Below, piece by piece: positions 54,232 through 62,931 of a stretch of DNA of 64,000 bases (within the stretch, counting starts at the first letter, position 1; every line of letters starts with the position of its first letter). Origin of the DNA: Mariprofundaceae bacterium (lineage in GTDB: Bacteria; Pseudomonadota; Zetaproteobacteria; Mariprofundales; Mariprofundaceae); contig JAUZRG010000033.1 in the NCBI GenBank assembly GCA_030950585.1, positions 32,268 through 96,267 of the forward strand, read 5' to 3'. Position numbers and translations under genes: made by a program. The notes beneath the pieces were generated by a model. That model saw only the letters and a list, made by a program, of their open reading frames with translations, had not been told where the DNA came from and ran no database searches.

Positions 54232-55202
54232 GTGTTTTCTCCTTTGTTTGTTACGGGGTGATAGTTTGAAATGTTGTTCCACCAGTTTGGATAAGGGGCG
54301 CGAACTTGAATGGTCTTGTGGGTAATGGGGTGTGAAAACTGTAGTTGCCACGCATGCAGTGCCATGCCTTTTCCACCTATTTTTTTAAATAGCTGATTGT
54401 TTTTTTGTTGCCCATACTTGTTGTCACCTAAAATAGCATGACCTTGTGATTGCAAGTGAACACGTAGCTGATGTGTGCGGCCTGTATGGGGTTTTAAAGC
54501 CACTAAGCCATAGGCGTATTTGTGGTACTGAGCACGAGATATGAGTTGGTAATCAGTTAAAGCTTCGACACCATCTTCATCACTAATGACCATTCGTTCA
54601 CCTCCTTTTAGCTGGCCTTTGCTTAATTTATGATTAATTTGGGAAGCCGTTGGAAAAGGCTGGCCATCAACCCAAGCAAGGTAAGTTTTTTGAGCTTCCT
54701 TTTCGCGAAAGCTTTGTGTGAGCTTGCGCAATGATGCAAGGTGTTTGGCTAGGAGTAAACACCCACTTGTGTCACGGTCTAGCCTGTGAGCTAAACCCAA
54801 TTGAGGTAACTCCATACTTTCGCGCAATTGTTCGATTAGACCATATTCATAGCCACTACCTGCATGCACGACAGTTCCGCCGACTTTATTCAAAACAAGG
54901 ATATCAGCATCTTCGTATAAAATAGAAGGAAGGACATCAAGTTTTTTGATGGGCTTTGCTATGAGTTTAACTGCATCTTGTTCACGTAAACTAGCAGGAA
55001 TAAAGATCTTATCATTGAGGTCTAAGTGTTGGTTTGGCTTGGCTCGTTTGCCATTGACCCTTAAGTTGCCTTTTCGTATCAAACGCATAATTAATGTGCG
55101 TGAGCTATGAGGAAAAGATCTAAATATCGCTCGATCTAAGCGACTACCTTCTTCATCTTGTGTGATTAGAAGGTCTGTGTTGTCGTACTGATGACTTGCC
55201 AA
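54228..55202 (-). CDS. rluC: 23S rRNA pseudouridine synthase RluC
   Basis: Makes pseudouridines in 23S rRNA (positions 955, 2504 and 2580 in E. coli). The 324-residue product has an S4 RNA-binding domain (SRLDRAIFRSFPHSSRTLIM) and the RluA-type catalytic domain with LAHRLDRDTSGCLLLAK (catalytic Asp in the second RLD), KTYLAWVDG and KPHTGRTHQLRVHL. RluC rather than RluD is inferred because it is divergent from rne, as in E. coli; a RluD-like gene lies on the other side of rne. The start is TTG at 55202, with AGGATAGGAATC just upstream. Confidence 0.92.
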   Translation of the reverse strand: MASHQYDNTDLLITQDEEGSRLDRAIFRSFPHSSRTLIMRLIRKGNLRVNGKRAKPNQHLDLNDKIFIPASLREQDAVKLIAKPIKKLDVLPSILYEDADILVLNKVGGTVVHAGSGYEYGLIEQLRESMELPQLGLAHRLDRDTSGCLLLAKHLASLRKLTQSFREKEAQKTYLAWVDGQPFPTASQINHKLSKGQLKGGERMVISDEDGVEALTDYQLISRAQYHKYAYGLVALKPHTGRTHQLRVHLQSQGHAILGDNKYGQQKNNQLFKKIGGKGMALHAWQLQFSHPITHKTIQVRAPYPNWWNNISNYHPVTNKGENT

Positions 55203-55499
55203 GATTCCTATCCTACCGTTAGAGTGCCTGCGTTAATTTACAGGCTCCGCACTCTGCACAGAGTTCACAGTGTTTGCACGTTGTGAAATTTGCACGACGT
55301 TTTTTGTTGATACAGCAATGCGTTGAGCCTGCTGACGAAATTTATTCGTCTGAGGATTTTGCACTCTATAACCATTCAATAGATACCAAAAAAACATGGT
55401 GTAGGGTTTGTTTCTATTGTTATTTAGTGGTCAGTCAAAGAACGTTTTTGATCGTTTTTTCTATGTGCAATTTCCCAGTCGAGAATACAGGAATGACTT
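55203..55499 (+). promoter_or_regulatory. Long rne/rluC intergenic region, probable rne leader
   Basis: A 297-base spacer between the divergent rluC and rne. It contains a small hairpin GACGAA (55334-55339)-ATTTA-TTCGTC (55345-55350) and two copies of TTTGCACG (in 55290-55315). By analogy with E. coli, where rne has a structured leader of over 300 nucleotides through which RNase E controls its own mRNA, this is a candidate autoregulatory leader. No confident promoter hexamers were assigned. Confidence 0.5.
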
Positions 55500-57803
55500 G
55501 TGGAAAAGAAATGTATTTTAATTAATGCAGTACACCCTGAAGAGAGTCGGGTGGCAATTGCAGATCGTGGTTATCTTCAAGAACTTGAAGTTGAAGCAGC
55601 GGAAAAAGTTCAGGTAAAGAGCAATATCTATAAAGGTATTATTACAAGAGTAGAGCCAAGCTTGCAAGCCGCTTTTGTCGAGTATGGCTCTGCTAAACAG
55701 GGCTTTCTTCCGTTGAATGAAATTCACTCCGACTACTGGAGAGACGGCAAGCACGCTGATGCTGATGTGCGCAAAGCGCATATTCAAGATGTGATAGAAG
55801 GTCGCCAGCACATTTTAGTGCAGGTGGTTAAGGAAGAGCGTGGCAATAAAGGCGCAGCTTTAACAACTTTTATTTCTTTAGCGGGAAGATACCTTGTCTT
55901 GAGTCCTAATACGGCTAGAGCAGGGATCTCTCGTAAGTTAAATGATGAAGATCGTCGTACTGTGAAGCAATTGATTGAGCATTTAGATGTTCCACCAAAC
56001 ATGGGGATCATTGTACGCACAGCAGGTAAAGATCAAGAATTAGAATCTTTACAAAGAGACTTCTCTTATTTGCTTCGTTTATGGGAAGAAATTCGTATCA
56101 AAGCTGACGGTGCGAAAGTGCCATCATTTATTTATTTAGATGGTGATTTGGCAACGCGAACGATTCGGGATCACTTTAGTGATGATATTGAAGAGATTTG
56201 GGTTGATCAGTATGAGCTTTATCAACGTACAAAACAGTTTGTGCATGCTGTCCTTCCAGGTAAGGAAAAAATTGTAAAACTGTACCGTGATAAAGTGCCC
56301 TTATTTACAAAATTTGGTATTGAAGAACAGTGTGCAGAGATTTATGCACGCGAAATTAATATGAAATCAGGTGCTCAATTGGTGTTTGACCCAACCGAAG
56401 CATTAACATCAATTGATATTAATTCAGGTCGTTCGACTTCTGCCAAGCATATTGATGAGACGGCTCTTGAAACAAATTTAGAATCAGCACGAGAAATTGC
56501 AAGACAACTCCGAATACGTGATATTGGTGGCTTAATTGTCATCGATTTTATTGATATGAGTTCTCGCAAGCATGCTCAGTTGGTTGAAGAAGAATTGCGT
56601 AAAGCCTGCAAAGGTGACAAAGCGCGTATTCAATTTGCAAGAATTTCACGTTTTGGTTTATTGGAAATGTCTCGTCAGAGACTTCACTTGTCTATTCGGG
56701 AAAGCACATCAGAAGTGTGTCCGCGTTGTCAGGGCTTGGGAAGTATTCGTACAGTTGAGTCAATTGCACTTCATTTGTTAAACCGCATTGATGACGAAGC
56801 AAAATGCTTGAGAGAAGGGGATACGTTAACGATCCAGATGGCCGCAGAGGCGGTTGATTATTTATCGAATCACAAGCGTCAAAGTTTACTGCACATTGAA
56901 GATGTTTATAAAATACCCGTTTACTTACAGACACGCACAGAGATTCATCATCCGCATTATCGCATTGAGCGTCAATGGCAAGATGATAGTGGCCAAGCAC
57001 GTATTGAAGTGCTTGAAGATACGGCAAAGGGTAAGAAGGTTATCCGAAGTCGACGTAAGTTGAAGCAAAACCAAAAGCCTGTTGTTGGTGTACCCACAGC
57101 AGAAGATGCTACCCCTAAAAAAGAAGAAGTAAAAACTTGGTGGGCTTTATTGTTGGATCGCTTATTTGGTTCACCAGTCACTGCTATGGAAGAAGTGAAG
57201 CCCAAAAAGACTAAAGTTATCGAAAGGAGGCAAAATAAAAAGCCAGCGGTAGCAGTCAAGAAGGAACAAGCTAAGCAAGAAAAGAAAGAACAACCTAAGG
57301 AAGAAAAAAAGGAAAAAAGTAGCGAGGGTGAAGTCGAAGGCACGCCATCTCGTCGTCGTAGAAGACGTCGTCGCTCGCCTCGTAAAGATGAAAGTGGTGT
57401 GAATACCCCACAAGCAGATACCATAAACTCTGATCAAAATACAACTCAGGATAAACCTAAGCAGGATAAACCTACACAGGATAAACCTACGCAGGATAAA
57501 CCTACACAGGATAAACCTAAGCAGGATAAACCTAAGCAGGATAAACCTAAGCAGGATAAACCTACACAGGATAAACCTACACAGGATAAACCTACACAGG
57601 ATAAACCTACACAGGATAAACCCAAGCAGGATAAACCCAAGCAGGATAAACCCAAGCAGGATAAACCCAAGCAGGATAAACCCAAGCAGGATAAACCCAA
57701 GCAGGATAAACCCAAGCAGGATAAACCCAAGCAGGATAAACCTAGTATGTTAGTAGATAATCATGTTGTGAATGACAAGACTGTTAAAAGTATTGAAGTT
57801 TAA
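55500..57803 (+). CDS. rne: Ribonuclease E/G with repetitive C-terminal tail
   Basis: Endoribonuclease for mRNA decay and rRNA/tRNA processing. Start GTG at 55500 with AGGA upstream. The catalytic half (about 1-480) has the S1 domain (NIYKGIITRVEPSLQAAFVEYGSAKQGFLPL), the DNase I-like site aspartates Asp306 (LTSIDINSGR) and Asp349 (GLIVIDFIDM) and the zinc-link Cys407/Cys410 (EVCPRCQGLG). The C-terminal scaffold (about 500-767) has a basic Arg-rich segment (GTPSRRRRRRRRSPRKDE) for RNA binding, then 20 copies of a pentapeptide QDKP(K/T), then a short end. No recognisable enolase- or PNPase-binding microdomain is seen. 767 residues, shorter than E. coli RNase E (1061). rluD follows 35 bases later. 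Confidence 0.96.
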   Translation: MEKKCILINAVHPEESRVAIADRGYLQELEVEAAEKVQVKSNIYKGIITRVEPSLQAAFVEYGSAKQGFLPLNEIHSDYWRDGKHADADVRKAHIQDVIEGRQHILVQVVKEERGNKGAALTTFISLAGRYLVLSPNTARAGISRKLNDEDRRTVKQLIEHLDVPPNMGIIVRTAGKDQELESLQRDFSYLLRLWEEIRIKADGAKVPSFIYLDGDLATRTIRDHFSDDIEEIWVDQYELYQRTKQFVHAVLPGKEKIVKLYRDKVPLFTKFGIEEQCAEIYAREINMKSGAQLVFDPTEALTSIDINSGRSTSAKHIDETALETNLESAREIARQLRIRDIGGLIVIDFIDMSSRKHAQLVEEELRKACKGDKARIQFARISRFGLLEMSRQRLHLSIRESTSEVCPRCQGLGSIRTVESIALHLLNRIDDEAKCLREGDTLTIQMAAEAVDYLSNHKRQSLLHIEDVYKIPVYLQTRTEIHHPHYRIERQWQDDSGQARIEVLEDTAKGKKVIRSRRKLKQNQKPVVGVPTAEDATPKKEEVKTWWALLLDRLFGSPVTAMEEVKPKKTKVIERRQNKKPAVAVKKEQAKQEKKEQPKEEKKEKSSEGEVEGTPSRRRRRRRRSPRKDESGVNTPQADTINSDQNTTQDKPKQDKPTQDKPTQDKPTQDKPKQDKPKQDKPKQDKPTQDKPTQDKPTQDKPTQDKPKQDKPKQDKPKQDKPKQDKPKQDKPKQDKPKQDKPKQDKPSMLVDNHVVNDKTVKSIEV
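57444..57743 (+). repeat. 15-bp tandem repeat array inside rne, 20 copies
   Basis: Twenty in-frame copies of a 15-bp unit (CAGGATAAACCTAAG and variants) encode the pentapeptide (T/K)QDKP. Units fall in blocks: units 1-11 end in CCT and mix Thr (ACA/ACG) with Lys (AAG), while units 12-19 are uniform with CCC and mostly AAG, indicating a recent local expansion. The array keeps frame and would vary by slippage. Confidence 0.97.
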
Positions 57804-57838
57804 GCTTTGAAAGTAATGTTTTTAAAGCGTTTTAAACG

Positions 57839-58783
57839 ATGTTAGTATTTAAGGTTGAAGCTCAGCAGCATGGGTTGAGGCTTGATGTTTTCTTGGGGCA
57901 TCATTGTGATTTATCACGTCAACGCATTCAGCAGCTATTGCGTGATGGACAGGTGGAAGGAAAAGGTTCTTTAAAACCTTCCGCTAAAGTCGTGGTTGGC
58001 ATGATGTATGGCATGACAATCCCCAAAATAGAGCCGTTACAGCTTAAGCCTGAAAATATTGCCCTTGATATTTTGTATGAAGATGATGAATTATTGATTG
58101 TGAATAAAGCGCCTTATATGGTTGTTCATCCCTCACATGGTCATGATACAGGTACGTTAGTGCATGCATTACTACATCATTGCCCCTCTTTACCTGGTAT
58201 TAATGGTGTAGAACGTCCTGGCATTGTACATCGTATTGATAAAGGAACTTCTGGTAGCTTGGTGGTTGCAAAAACAGAGGCTGCACATCGCGGTTTAAGT
58301 GGTTTGTTTGCAACACACAGTATTCAAAGAGAATATGTTGCGTGGTGTCGTGGTATGCCTTGTTGGAAAGATAAAAGAATAGAATCTTATCTTGCACGTC
58401 ATCCTCATCACCGTAAAAAAATGGCCGTTGGCTTACAAGGTAAACATGCCATCACGGATGCTTGTGTTGAAAAGTTATACTCAGGTTTTTCTAAGATTCG
58501 TTTGAGATTACATACAGGAAGAACCCATCAAATACGGGTTCACTTAAGCCATGAAAGATTTCCGTTACTGGGTGATGAAACGTACGCAAGACGTTTTCAG
58601 CCAGCAGCATCTTTGGGTGTTGGGTTACAGATCGCAATCGGAGCTTTAAACCGTCAAGCTTTGCATGCAGAGGTTTTGGGTTTTATTCATCCAGTATCTA
58701 AAAAACATATTCAAGTTAGCGCACCTTTACCCTCAGATTTAGTACAGTTAAGCGTTGCTTTAGAAGGTTCTTGCAGACTTTAG
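57839..58783 (+). CDS. rluD: RluA/RluD-family 23S rRNA pseudouridine synthase
   Basis: Pseudouridine synthase of 314 residues with an N-terminal S4 domain (LRLDVFLGHHCDLSRQRIQ) and the catalytic domain: LLIVNKAPYMVVHPSHGH, PGIVHRIDKGTSGSLVVAK (catalytic Asp in HRIDKGTSG), REYVAWCRGMP and RLHTGRTHQIRVHL. RluD makes pseudouridines 1911, 1915 and 1917 in helix 69 and is the usual partner in such genomes; the exact target is inferred from similarity. It is 35 bases downstream of rne in the same direction and likely co-transcribed. No clear Shine-Dalgarno is seen. Confidence 0.88.
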   Translation: MLVFKVEAQQHGLRLDVFLGHHCDLSRQRIQQLLRDGQVEGKGSLKPSAKVVVGMMYGMTIPKIEPLQLKPENIALDILYEDDELLIVNKAPYMVVHPSHGHDTGTLVHALLHHCPSLPGINGVERPGIVHRIDKGTSGSLVVAKTEAAHRGLSGLFATHSIQREYVAWCRGMPCWKDKRIESYLARHPHHRKKMAVGLQGKHAITDACVEKLYSGFSKIRLRLHTGRTHQIRVHLSHERFPLLGDETYARRFQPAASLGVGLQIAIGALNRQALHAEVLGFIHPVSKKHIQVSAPLPSDLVQLSVALEGSCRL

Positions 58784-58944
58784 AGTTGTTTTGTGACGTT
58801 CCCCCAGTCTTTTTTAGATCAAGGTATTCTATCGTAAACGATGTTTTATCTTCAACTATGACACATTTGTAAGTGCTTAATGCGGGTATATCCAATGTTT
58901 TTAAATTTATTTTGATAGATAGTGTAAATTATAGGTAGGCACGT

Positions 58945-60000
58945 ATGAGAGAAGCTAAATCGAAGATTCTAATTGTTGATGATGAGTCAAGAAATAGAAC
59001 GCTATTATCTGCTATTTTAAAAAATGAAAAGTATGATACATGCGAAGCTAGCAATGGTGCAGAAAGCCTTCTCAAAGCGGTGAGTGAGCAGCCTGATTTA
59101 ATTTTGTTAGATGTGATGATGCCTGTGATGGACGGTTACCAAGTTGCTCAGGAGCTAAAACGTATTCCAGAAACACTGAGTATTCCTATTATTATGGTGA
59201 CAGCACTGAGTGATAGGGACTCGCGCTTGCGTGGTTTGGAAGCGGGAGCCGAAGAGTTTTTATCAAAACCAGTGGATCGTTTGGACTTAAAAATCCGTGT
59301 GCGTAACCTCATTAAATTAAAGCAAATGCATGACGAGTTACGGCGAAGCAATCAGACGCTTGAAAAATTAGTTGCAAAGAGAACGCAAGCGTTAGAAGTC
59401 TCGTTTTCTGAAAGTATTTTTGTATTGATGCGTGCGGCTGAATTTCGTGATGATGATACGGGTGCACATGTGGCTAGAATTAGTCACTACTGTAAGCATT
59501 TATCAAAAATTTTAGGCATGGATAAGCACTTTTGTGATGATATTTTTTATGCGAGTCCAATGCATGATATTGGAAAGATCGGTATTCCAGATCATATTTT
59601 ATTAAAGCCTGGCTCCTTCACGCCCGAAGAGTGGAAGATCATGCAAAGTCATACGATTATTGGTGCAAAGATCCTTGAAAACGTCACATCTCCTTACCTT
59701 CAAATGGGCAGAAGAATCGCTCTTTCTCATCATGAGCGTTGGGATGGTGGCGGTTACCCTCATGGTTTAGAAGGCGAGGGTATTCCTATAGAGGCACGTA
59801 TTATGCAAGTTTGTGATGTCTATGATGCTTTGCGTAGTAAACGACCTTATAAAGAATTAATGGATCATGATACCGTTATGTCGATGTTGTCGCAGCAAAC
59901 CAGTCAGTCTGATGCTTTTCAGTTTGACCCAAATATTTTAAATGTTTTTATTGAAAATCATCAATTGTTTGAGGACTTATTTGAAGGTGCACATCGCTAA
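58945..60000 (+). CDS. Response regulator with HD-GYP domain (RpfG-like)
   Basis: Predicted c-di-GMP phosphodiesterase controlled by phosphorylation, 351 residues. Receiver domain about 8-122 with the acidic pair IVDDE, phospho-acceptor Asp56 (LILLDVMMP), Thr in MVTAL and Lys in LSKP. A coiled-coil linker (LRRSNQTLEKLVAKRTQALE) leads to the HD-GYP domain: EFRDDDTGAHVARIS, HDIGKIGIPD (His207-Asp208), SHTIIGAKIL, HHERWDGGGYPHGL and CDVYDALRSKRPYK. All catalytic residues are present. No sensor kinase lies beside it; the nearest signalling gene is the HAMP protein 122 bases downstream. AGGTAGG precedes the ATG. Confidence 0.94.
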   Translation: MREAKSKILIVDDESRNRTLLSAILKNEKYDTCEASNGAESLLKAVSEQPDLILLDVMMPVMDGYQVAQELKRIPETLSIPIIMVTALSDRDSRLRGLEAGAEEFLSKPVDRLDLKIRVRNLIKLKQMHDELRRSNQTLEKLVAKRTQALEVSFSESIFVLMRAAEFRDDDTGAHVARISHYCKHLSKILGMDKHFCDDIFYASPMHDIGKIGIPDHILLKPGSFTPEEWKIMQSHTIIGAKILENVTSPYLQMGRRIALSHHERWDGGGYPHGLEGEGIPIEARIMQVCDVYDALRSKRPYKELMDHDTVMSMLSQQTSQSDAFQFDPNILNVFIENHQLFEDLFEGAHR

Positions 60001-60122
60001 AGCAAGTCACCTTTTTAGTGTGAGGCCAGAGCTTTAAGGTTATGGCGTTATTGTGTTTCTTTTTAAGTTACTGCTAGCGTATCGATATATTATTAAGTGT
60101 AATTACCTTGTGAGAGGGGTTT

Positions 60123-60689
60123 ATGGGTTTTAAAAGAAGTTGGTTAAATGGTCTTTTTATCGAACGTCAGTTTCGCTTGCGTCATATTGTTCGGCTCCTG
60201 ATGTTATCTCTTTTTAATGTTGTTATTTCGGCGGTCGCGCTGACAATGTTTTATCAAGAGTTAATGAATGTGTTGTTGTCTGTGGACTCTCCCTTTGCGC
60301 TGATGCCTGATGAAATGGTAGATATTTCTATACCGGGTCTACACGACATCTTGATACTTTGGGTTGGTTCTTTAGCGGGTGTTGTTGGTTTAATCACATT
60401 GATTGGTGGTTTTTTGATTACCCAAAAAGTGATTGGTCCTGTTTATAATTTAAAACAAAAGCTTGCTCTGGTTCAAGCTGGCGATCTGACTGTGGATATT
60501 AAGTTTAGAAAAGGTGATGAGTATCAAGACCTTGCCGATTCAATCAATCAAATTGTGAAAGATAAACGTGCGGTTATTCGACTTCTAAATGAAGCAGTTT
60601 ATGATATTGAAACACTGGATAACTTACCTGCTGATGTTCGTGAAAAATTTAAAAAAATATATAAGACCATCGATCATTATCAGTTTTAG
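60123..60689 (+). CDS. Membrane protein with HAMP domain
   Basis: An inner-membrane protein of 188 residues: an N-terminal segment RSWLNGLFIERQFRLRHIVR, membrane helix about 22-45, a periplasmic loop about 46-75, a second helix about 76-102, then a HAMP domain (VIGPVYNLKQKLALVQAGDLTVDIKFRKGDEYQDLADSIN). Nothing catalytic follows the HAMP, so it is a stand-alone sensor/transmitter that must pass its signal to a separate partner, perhaps the HD-GYP regulator upstream. GAGAGGGG precedes the ATG. Its stop overlaps the convergent transporter gene by four bases. Confidence 0.85.
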   Translation: MGFKRSWLNGLFIERQFRLRHIVRLLMLSLFNVVISAVALTMFYQELMNVLLSVDSPFALMPDEMVDISIPGLHDILILWVGSLAGVVGLITLIGGFLITQKVIGPVYNLKQKLALVQAGDLTVDIKFRKGDEYQDLADSINQIVKDKRAVIRLLNEAVYDIETLDNLPADVREKFKKIYKTIDHYQF

Positions 60690-61450
60690 GTTTTTAATTT
60701 CCAACCTTTTTTCCATAAGAACCAACTTAAGCATACAGCAACAATACTACTTATCGAGCTAATCATGATGGCTTGTTGTGGGTCACTCTCACTGATACCA
60801 AGTACGCTGTATCTGAAGCCATCAATGAGATAATAAAACGGGTTGTAGCTATTGAGGGTTTGCCACAGTTCGGGCAACTGTTGTGTGGAGTAAAAAACAC
60901 CAGAAAGAAAGGTGAGAGGAAGCACAACAAAATTAGTGATGAGTGACATATCATCAAATTTTTGCGCCCAAATACCACAGCAAAAACCTAAGCTACCCAT
61001 GATTAGGCTACCCATGATCATGAAATAGAGACTTAAGAATAGGTGTTGTGGCCATACATCCATAAACTGTAGAAAGACAAGCCATAAAACTAAGGCAATG
61101 AGCATGGATCGTAAGCATGCTGCGGTTAAGAAGGCTAAAGCAACTTCAAAAGCAGTAAGGGGAGCCATTAATAAATACACATGTACATGCATGATTTTAG
61201 ATGTGAGCAAAGAACTTGCTGTATTGGCAAAAGCATTTTGCAAAATCGACATCATGATCAAGCCAGGAGCAAGAAAAGTGATGTAGTCAACATTGAAGCC
61301 CACCACAGTACGATCATTCATCGCATAACGAAACACCAGCATATATAAGAGAGCCGTGAGTGCGGGTGCAAGGACGGTCTGGGTTTTTACTTTCATAAAG
61401 CGTGAGCATTCTTTGGTAAACAATGTCCACGTACCGCGTGCATTATTCAT
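60686..61450 (-). CDS. ABC-2 type transporter permease
   Basis: Permease subunit of an ABC-2 exporter (YadH/YhhJ type), 254 residues with six membrane helices, including VLAPALTALLYMLVFRYAM, YITFLAPGLIMMSILQNAF, the conserved LTFLSGVFYSTQQLPELWQTLNSYNPFYYLIDGFRY region, and a C-terminal WFLWKKGWKLKT. The start at 61450 overlaps the ATPase gene stop as ATGA; a longer frame to 61507 is rejected. It works with the ATPase encoded just before it. Substrate unknown. Confidence 0.9.
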   Translation of the reverse strand: MNNARGTWTLFTKECSRFMKVKTQTVLAPALTALLYMLVFRYAMNDRTVVGFNVDYITFLAPGLIMMSILQNAFANTASSLLTSKIMHVHVYLLMAPLTAFEVALAFLTAACLRSMLIALVLWLVFLQFMDVWPQHLFLSLYFMIMGSLIMGSLGFCCGIWAQKFDDMSLITNFVVLPLTFLSGVFYSTQQLPELWQTLNSYNPFYYLIDGFRYSVLGISESDPQQAIMISSISSIVAVCLSWFLWKKGWKLKT

Positions 61451-62355
61451 TGGGTAACCCTTAAAAAAATATCTTCTAAATTTTCTTGTTGAATATCCAC
61501 CTGACAAGGCTCGCCATAATGTTGCACTGCTTGGCTATAAGCAGCATGAAAGGACATCTCTGTATTTAATGTGATGCGCATGGTTTTTTGATCACTTTGT
61601 ATTTTGAAATCTGCAAGTTGGGGTTCTAAAATAGGCTTGTTAAACTGTAAAACAAGTTCACGTTGAGCAAAAACATTGATCATATCTTGCATGTTTTGTT
61701 CACAAATAATCTTTCCTTGATTTAAAATAGCGACTTTATTGCAAAGCATTTGTGCTTCTTCAAGGTAGTGGGTGGTGAGTAAGATAGTGCTACCTTGTTG
61801 GTTTAACTCTTGCACAAACGACCATAGCTGTCGCCTTAGTTCAGCATCCACGCCAGCAGTAGGTTCGTCTAATACGATGAATGGGGGTTTGTGAACCAAT
61901 GCTTGTGCAATGAGTAATCTGCGCCGCATACCTCCAGACAACTGGCGTGCATTTTTATCTGCATGTTCATCGAGCTGGAGACGTGATAGTAATTCATCTA
62001 GCCATTTAGTTTCAAGTTTTTGACCATATAAACCTGCGGTAATATGCAGAATTTCTTTTACTTTAAAAAAGGGATCAAAAGCCGCTTCTTGTGGAACGAT
62101 ACCTAAGCGTCGTTTGCACCACATTTTATCTGTAAATAGATTTTTTCCAAAGAATGTGATTTGACCCTTAGTGGCTGTACTCGTGTCAGACAAAATATTG
62201 ATCAAGCTACTCTTTCCAGCACCATTAGGGCCAAGTAATGCGTAAAAACTTCCTTCGGGAATACAAAGGCTCACATCATCAAGGGCTTTTTTTTGATTAC
62301 CATAAACTTTGAAAAGGTTTGATATTTGAAGGGCTATTGAATTGTCATTGATCAT
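61447..62355 (-). CDS. ABC transporter ATP-binding protein
   Basis: Nucleotide-binding subunit of an ABC-2 exporter, 302 residues. Motifs: Walker A LLGPNGAGKSSLINILS, Q-loop IVPQEAAFDP, signature LSGGMRRRLLIAQAL, Walker B FIVLDEPTAGVD and the switch His in LLTTHYLEEAQ. The C-terminal region after 220 is the beta domain seen in YadG-type ATPases. Its start overlaps the erpA stop as ATGA, and its stop overlaps the permease start as ATGA, giving a tight three-gene unit. Confidence 0.94.
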   Translation of the reverse strand: MINDNSIALQISNLFKVYGNQKKALDDVSLCIPEGSFYALLGPNGAGKSSLINILSDTSTATKGQITFFGKNLFTDKMWCKRRLGIVPQEAAFDPFFKVKEILHITAGLYGQKLETKWLDELLSRLQLDEHADKNARQLSGGMRRRLLIAQALVHKPPFIVLDEPTAGVDAELRRQLWSFVQELNQQGSTILLTTHYLEEAQMLCNKVAILNQGKIICEQNMQDMINVFAQRELVLQFNKPILEPQLADFKIQSDQKTMRITLNTEMSFHAAYSQAVQHYGEPCQVDIQQENLEDIFLRVTQ

Positions 62356-62720
62356 TGATAATTACTAGTATGACCACACCCTGCGCCACTTTCTGCTGGC
62401 GTGAATGACTTACCACAACCACATGTAGAGCCAGCATTGGGGTTTTTAATCACAAAGGAGGCACCTTGCGTTGTTTCTTTGTAATCCACTTCGGAGCCAT
62501 CAAGTAATTTTAAGCTCATAGGATCCACTAATAAATGTACACCATGTGAGTCTATTTTGATGTCTTCATTGTTCTTTTCTTCATCAAAGCTAAAGCCATA
62601 TTGAAAGCCAGAGCAACCGCCTCCATTGACAAAAATACGTAAACCTAGCTTAGAGTTTTGCTCTTGTTCTAATAAGTTTTGAATTCGATTAGCGGCACTT
62701 TCTGTTAAGGTTAAAGACAT
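62352..62720 (-). CDS. erpA: A-type Fe-S carrier (ErpA/IscA family)
   Basis: Carrier that transfers Fe-S clusters to apo-proteins, 122 residues. The three conserved cysteines are Cys36 (NGGGCSGFQYGF), Cys100 and Cys102 (STCGCGKSF). LTLTESAANRIQNLL is the usual N-terminus. The context and FxYGFSFDE favour ErpA over IscA. A 15-residue tail after the CGCG motif contains another Cys (Cys115 in GAGCGH), which most ErpA proteins lack. AGGAGAAA precedes the ATG. It leads an operon with an ABC-2 transporter by two ATGA junctions, an unusual neighbour for an Fe-S carrier. Confidence 0.93.
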   Translation of the reverse strand: MSLTLTESAANRIQNLLEQEQNSKLGLRIFVNGGGCSGFQYGFSFDEEKNNEDIKIDSHGVHLLVDPMSLKLLDGSEVDYKETTQGASFVIKNPNAGSTCGCGKSFTPAESGAGCGHTSNYQ

Positions 62721-62931
62721 TTTTTTCTCCTGTGCGGAGAAATCTAGTCTTTTGTTTTAGATAAATAAATAATGAGCATGGCATATTAAAATATTTCTAT
62801 GAAATTCAAGTGAAATGGATTGCAATCAGAGAGCTACTTTGTCATCGTGCGGATATTCTATATATGTGATAAATATACATGCTTAGAAGATTAAATTGAT
62901 ATAAGTTTTTAAAAAAGTTAAGGGGATATTC

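Noticed and set aside
55274..55525. 83-codon frame in the rne leader
   Set aside because: It ends inside rne in another frame, has no Shine-Dalgarno and no protein-like features; leader RNA is the simpler reading.
57446..57730. Minus-strand frame of 94 codons with repeated GLSCV/GLSCL
   Set aside because: It is only the antisense reading of the 15-bp repeat in rne; a repeat unit divisible by three keeps all frames open.
57444..57743. Regular repeats that could suggest a CRISPR array
   Set aside because: Units are contiguous 15-mers without unique spacers and lie in frame inside rne.
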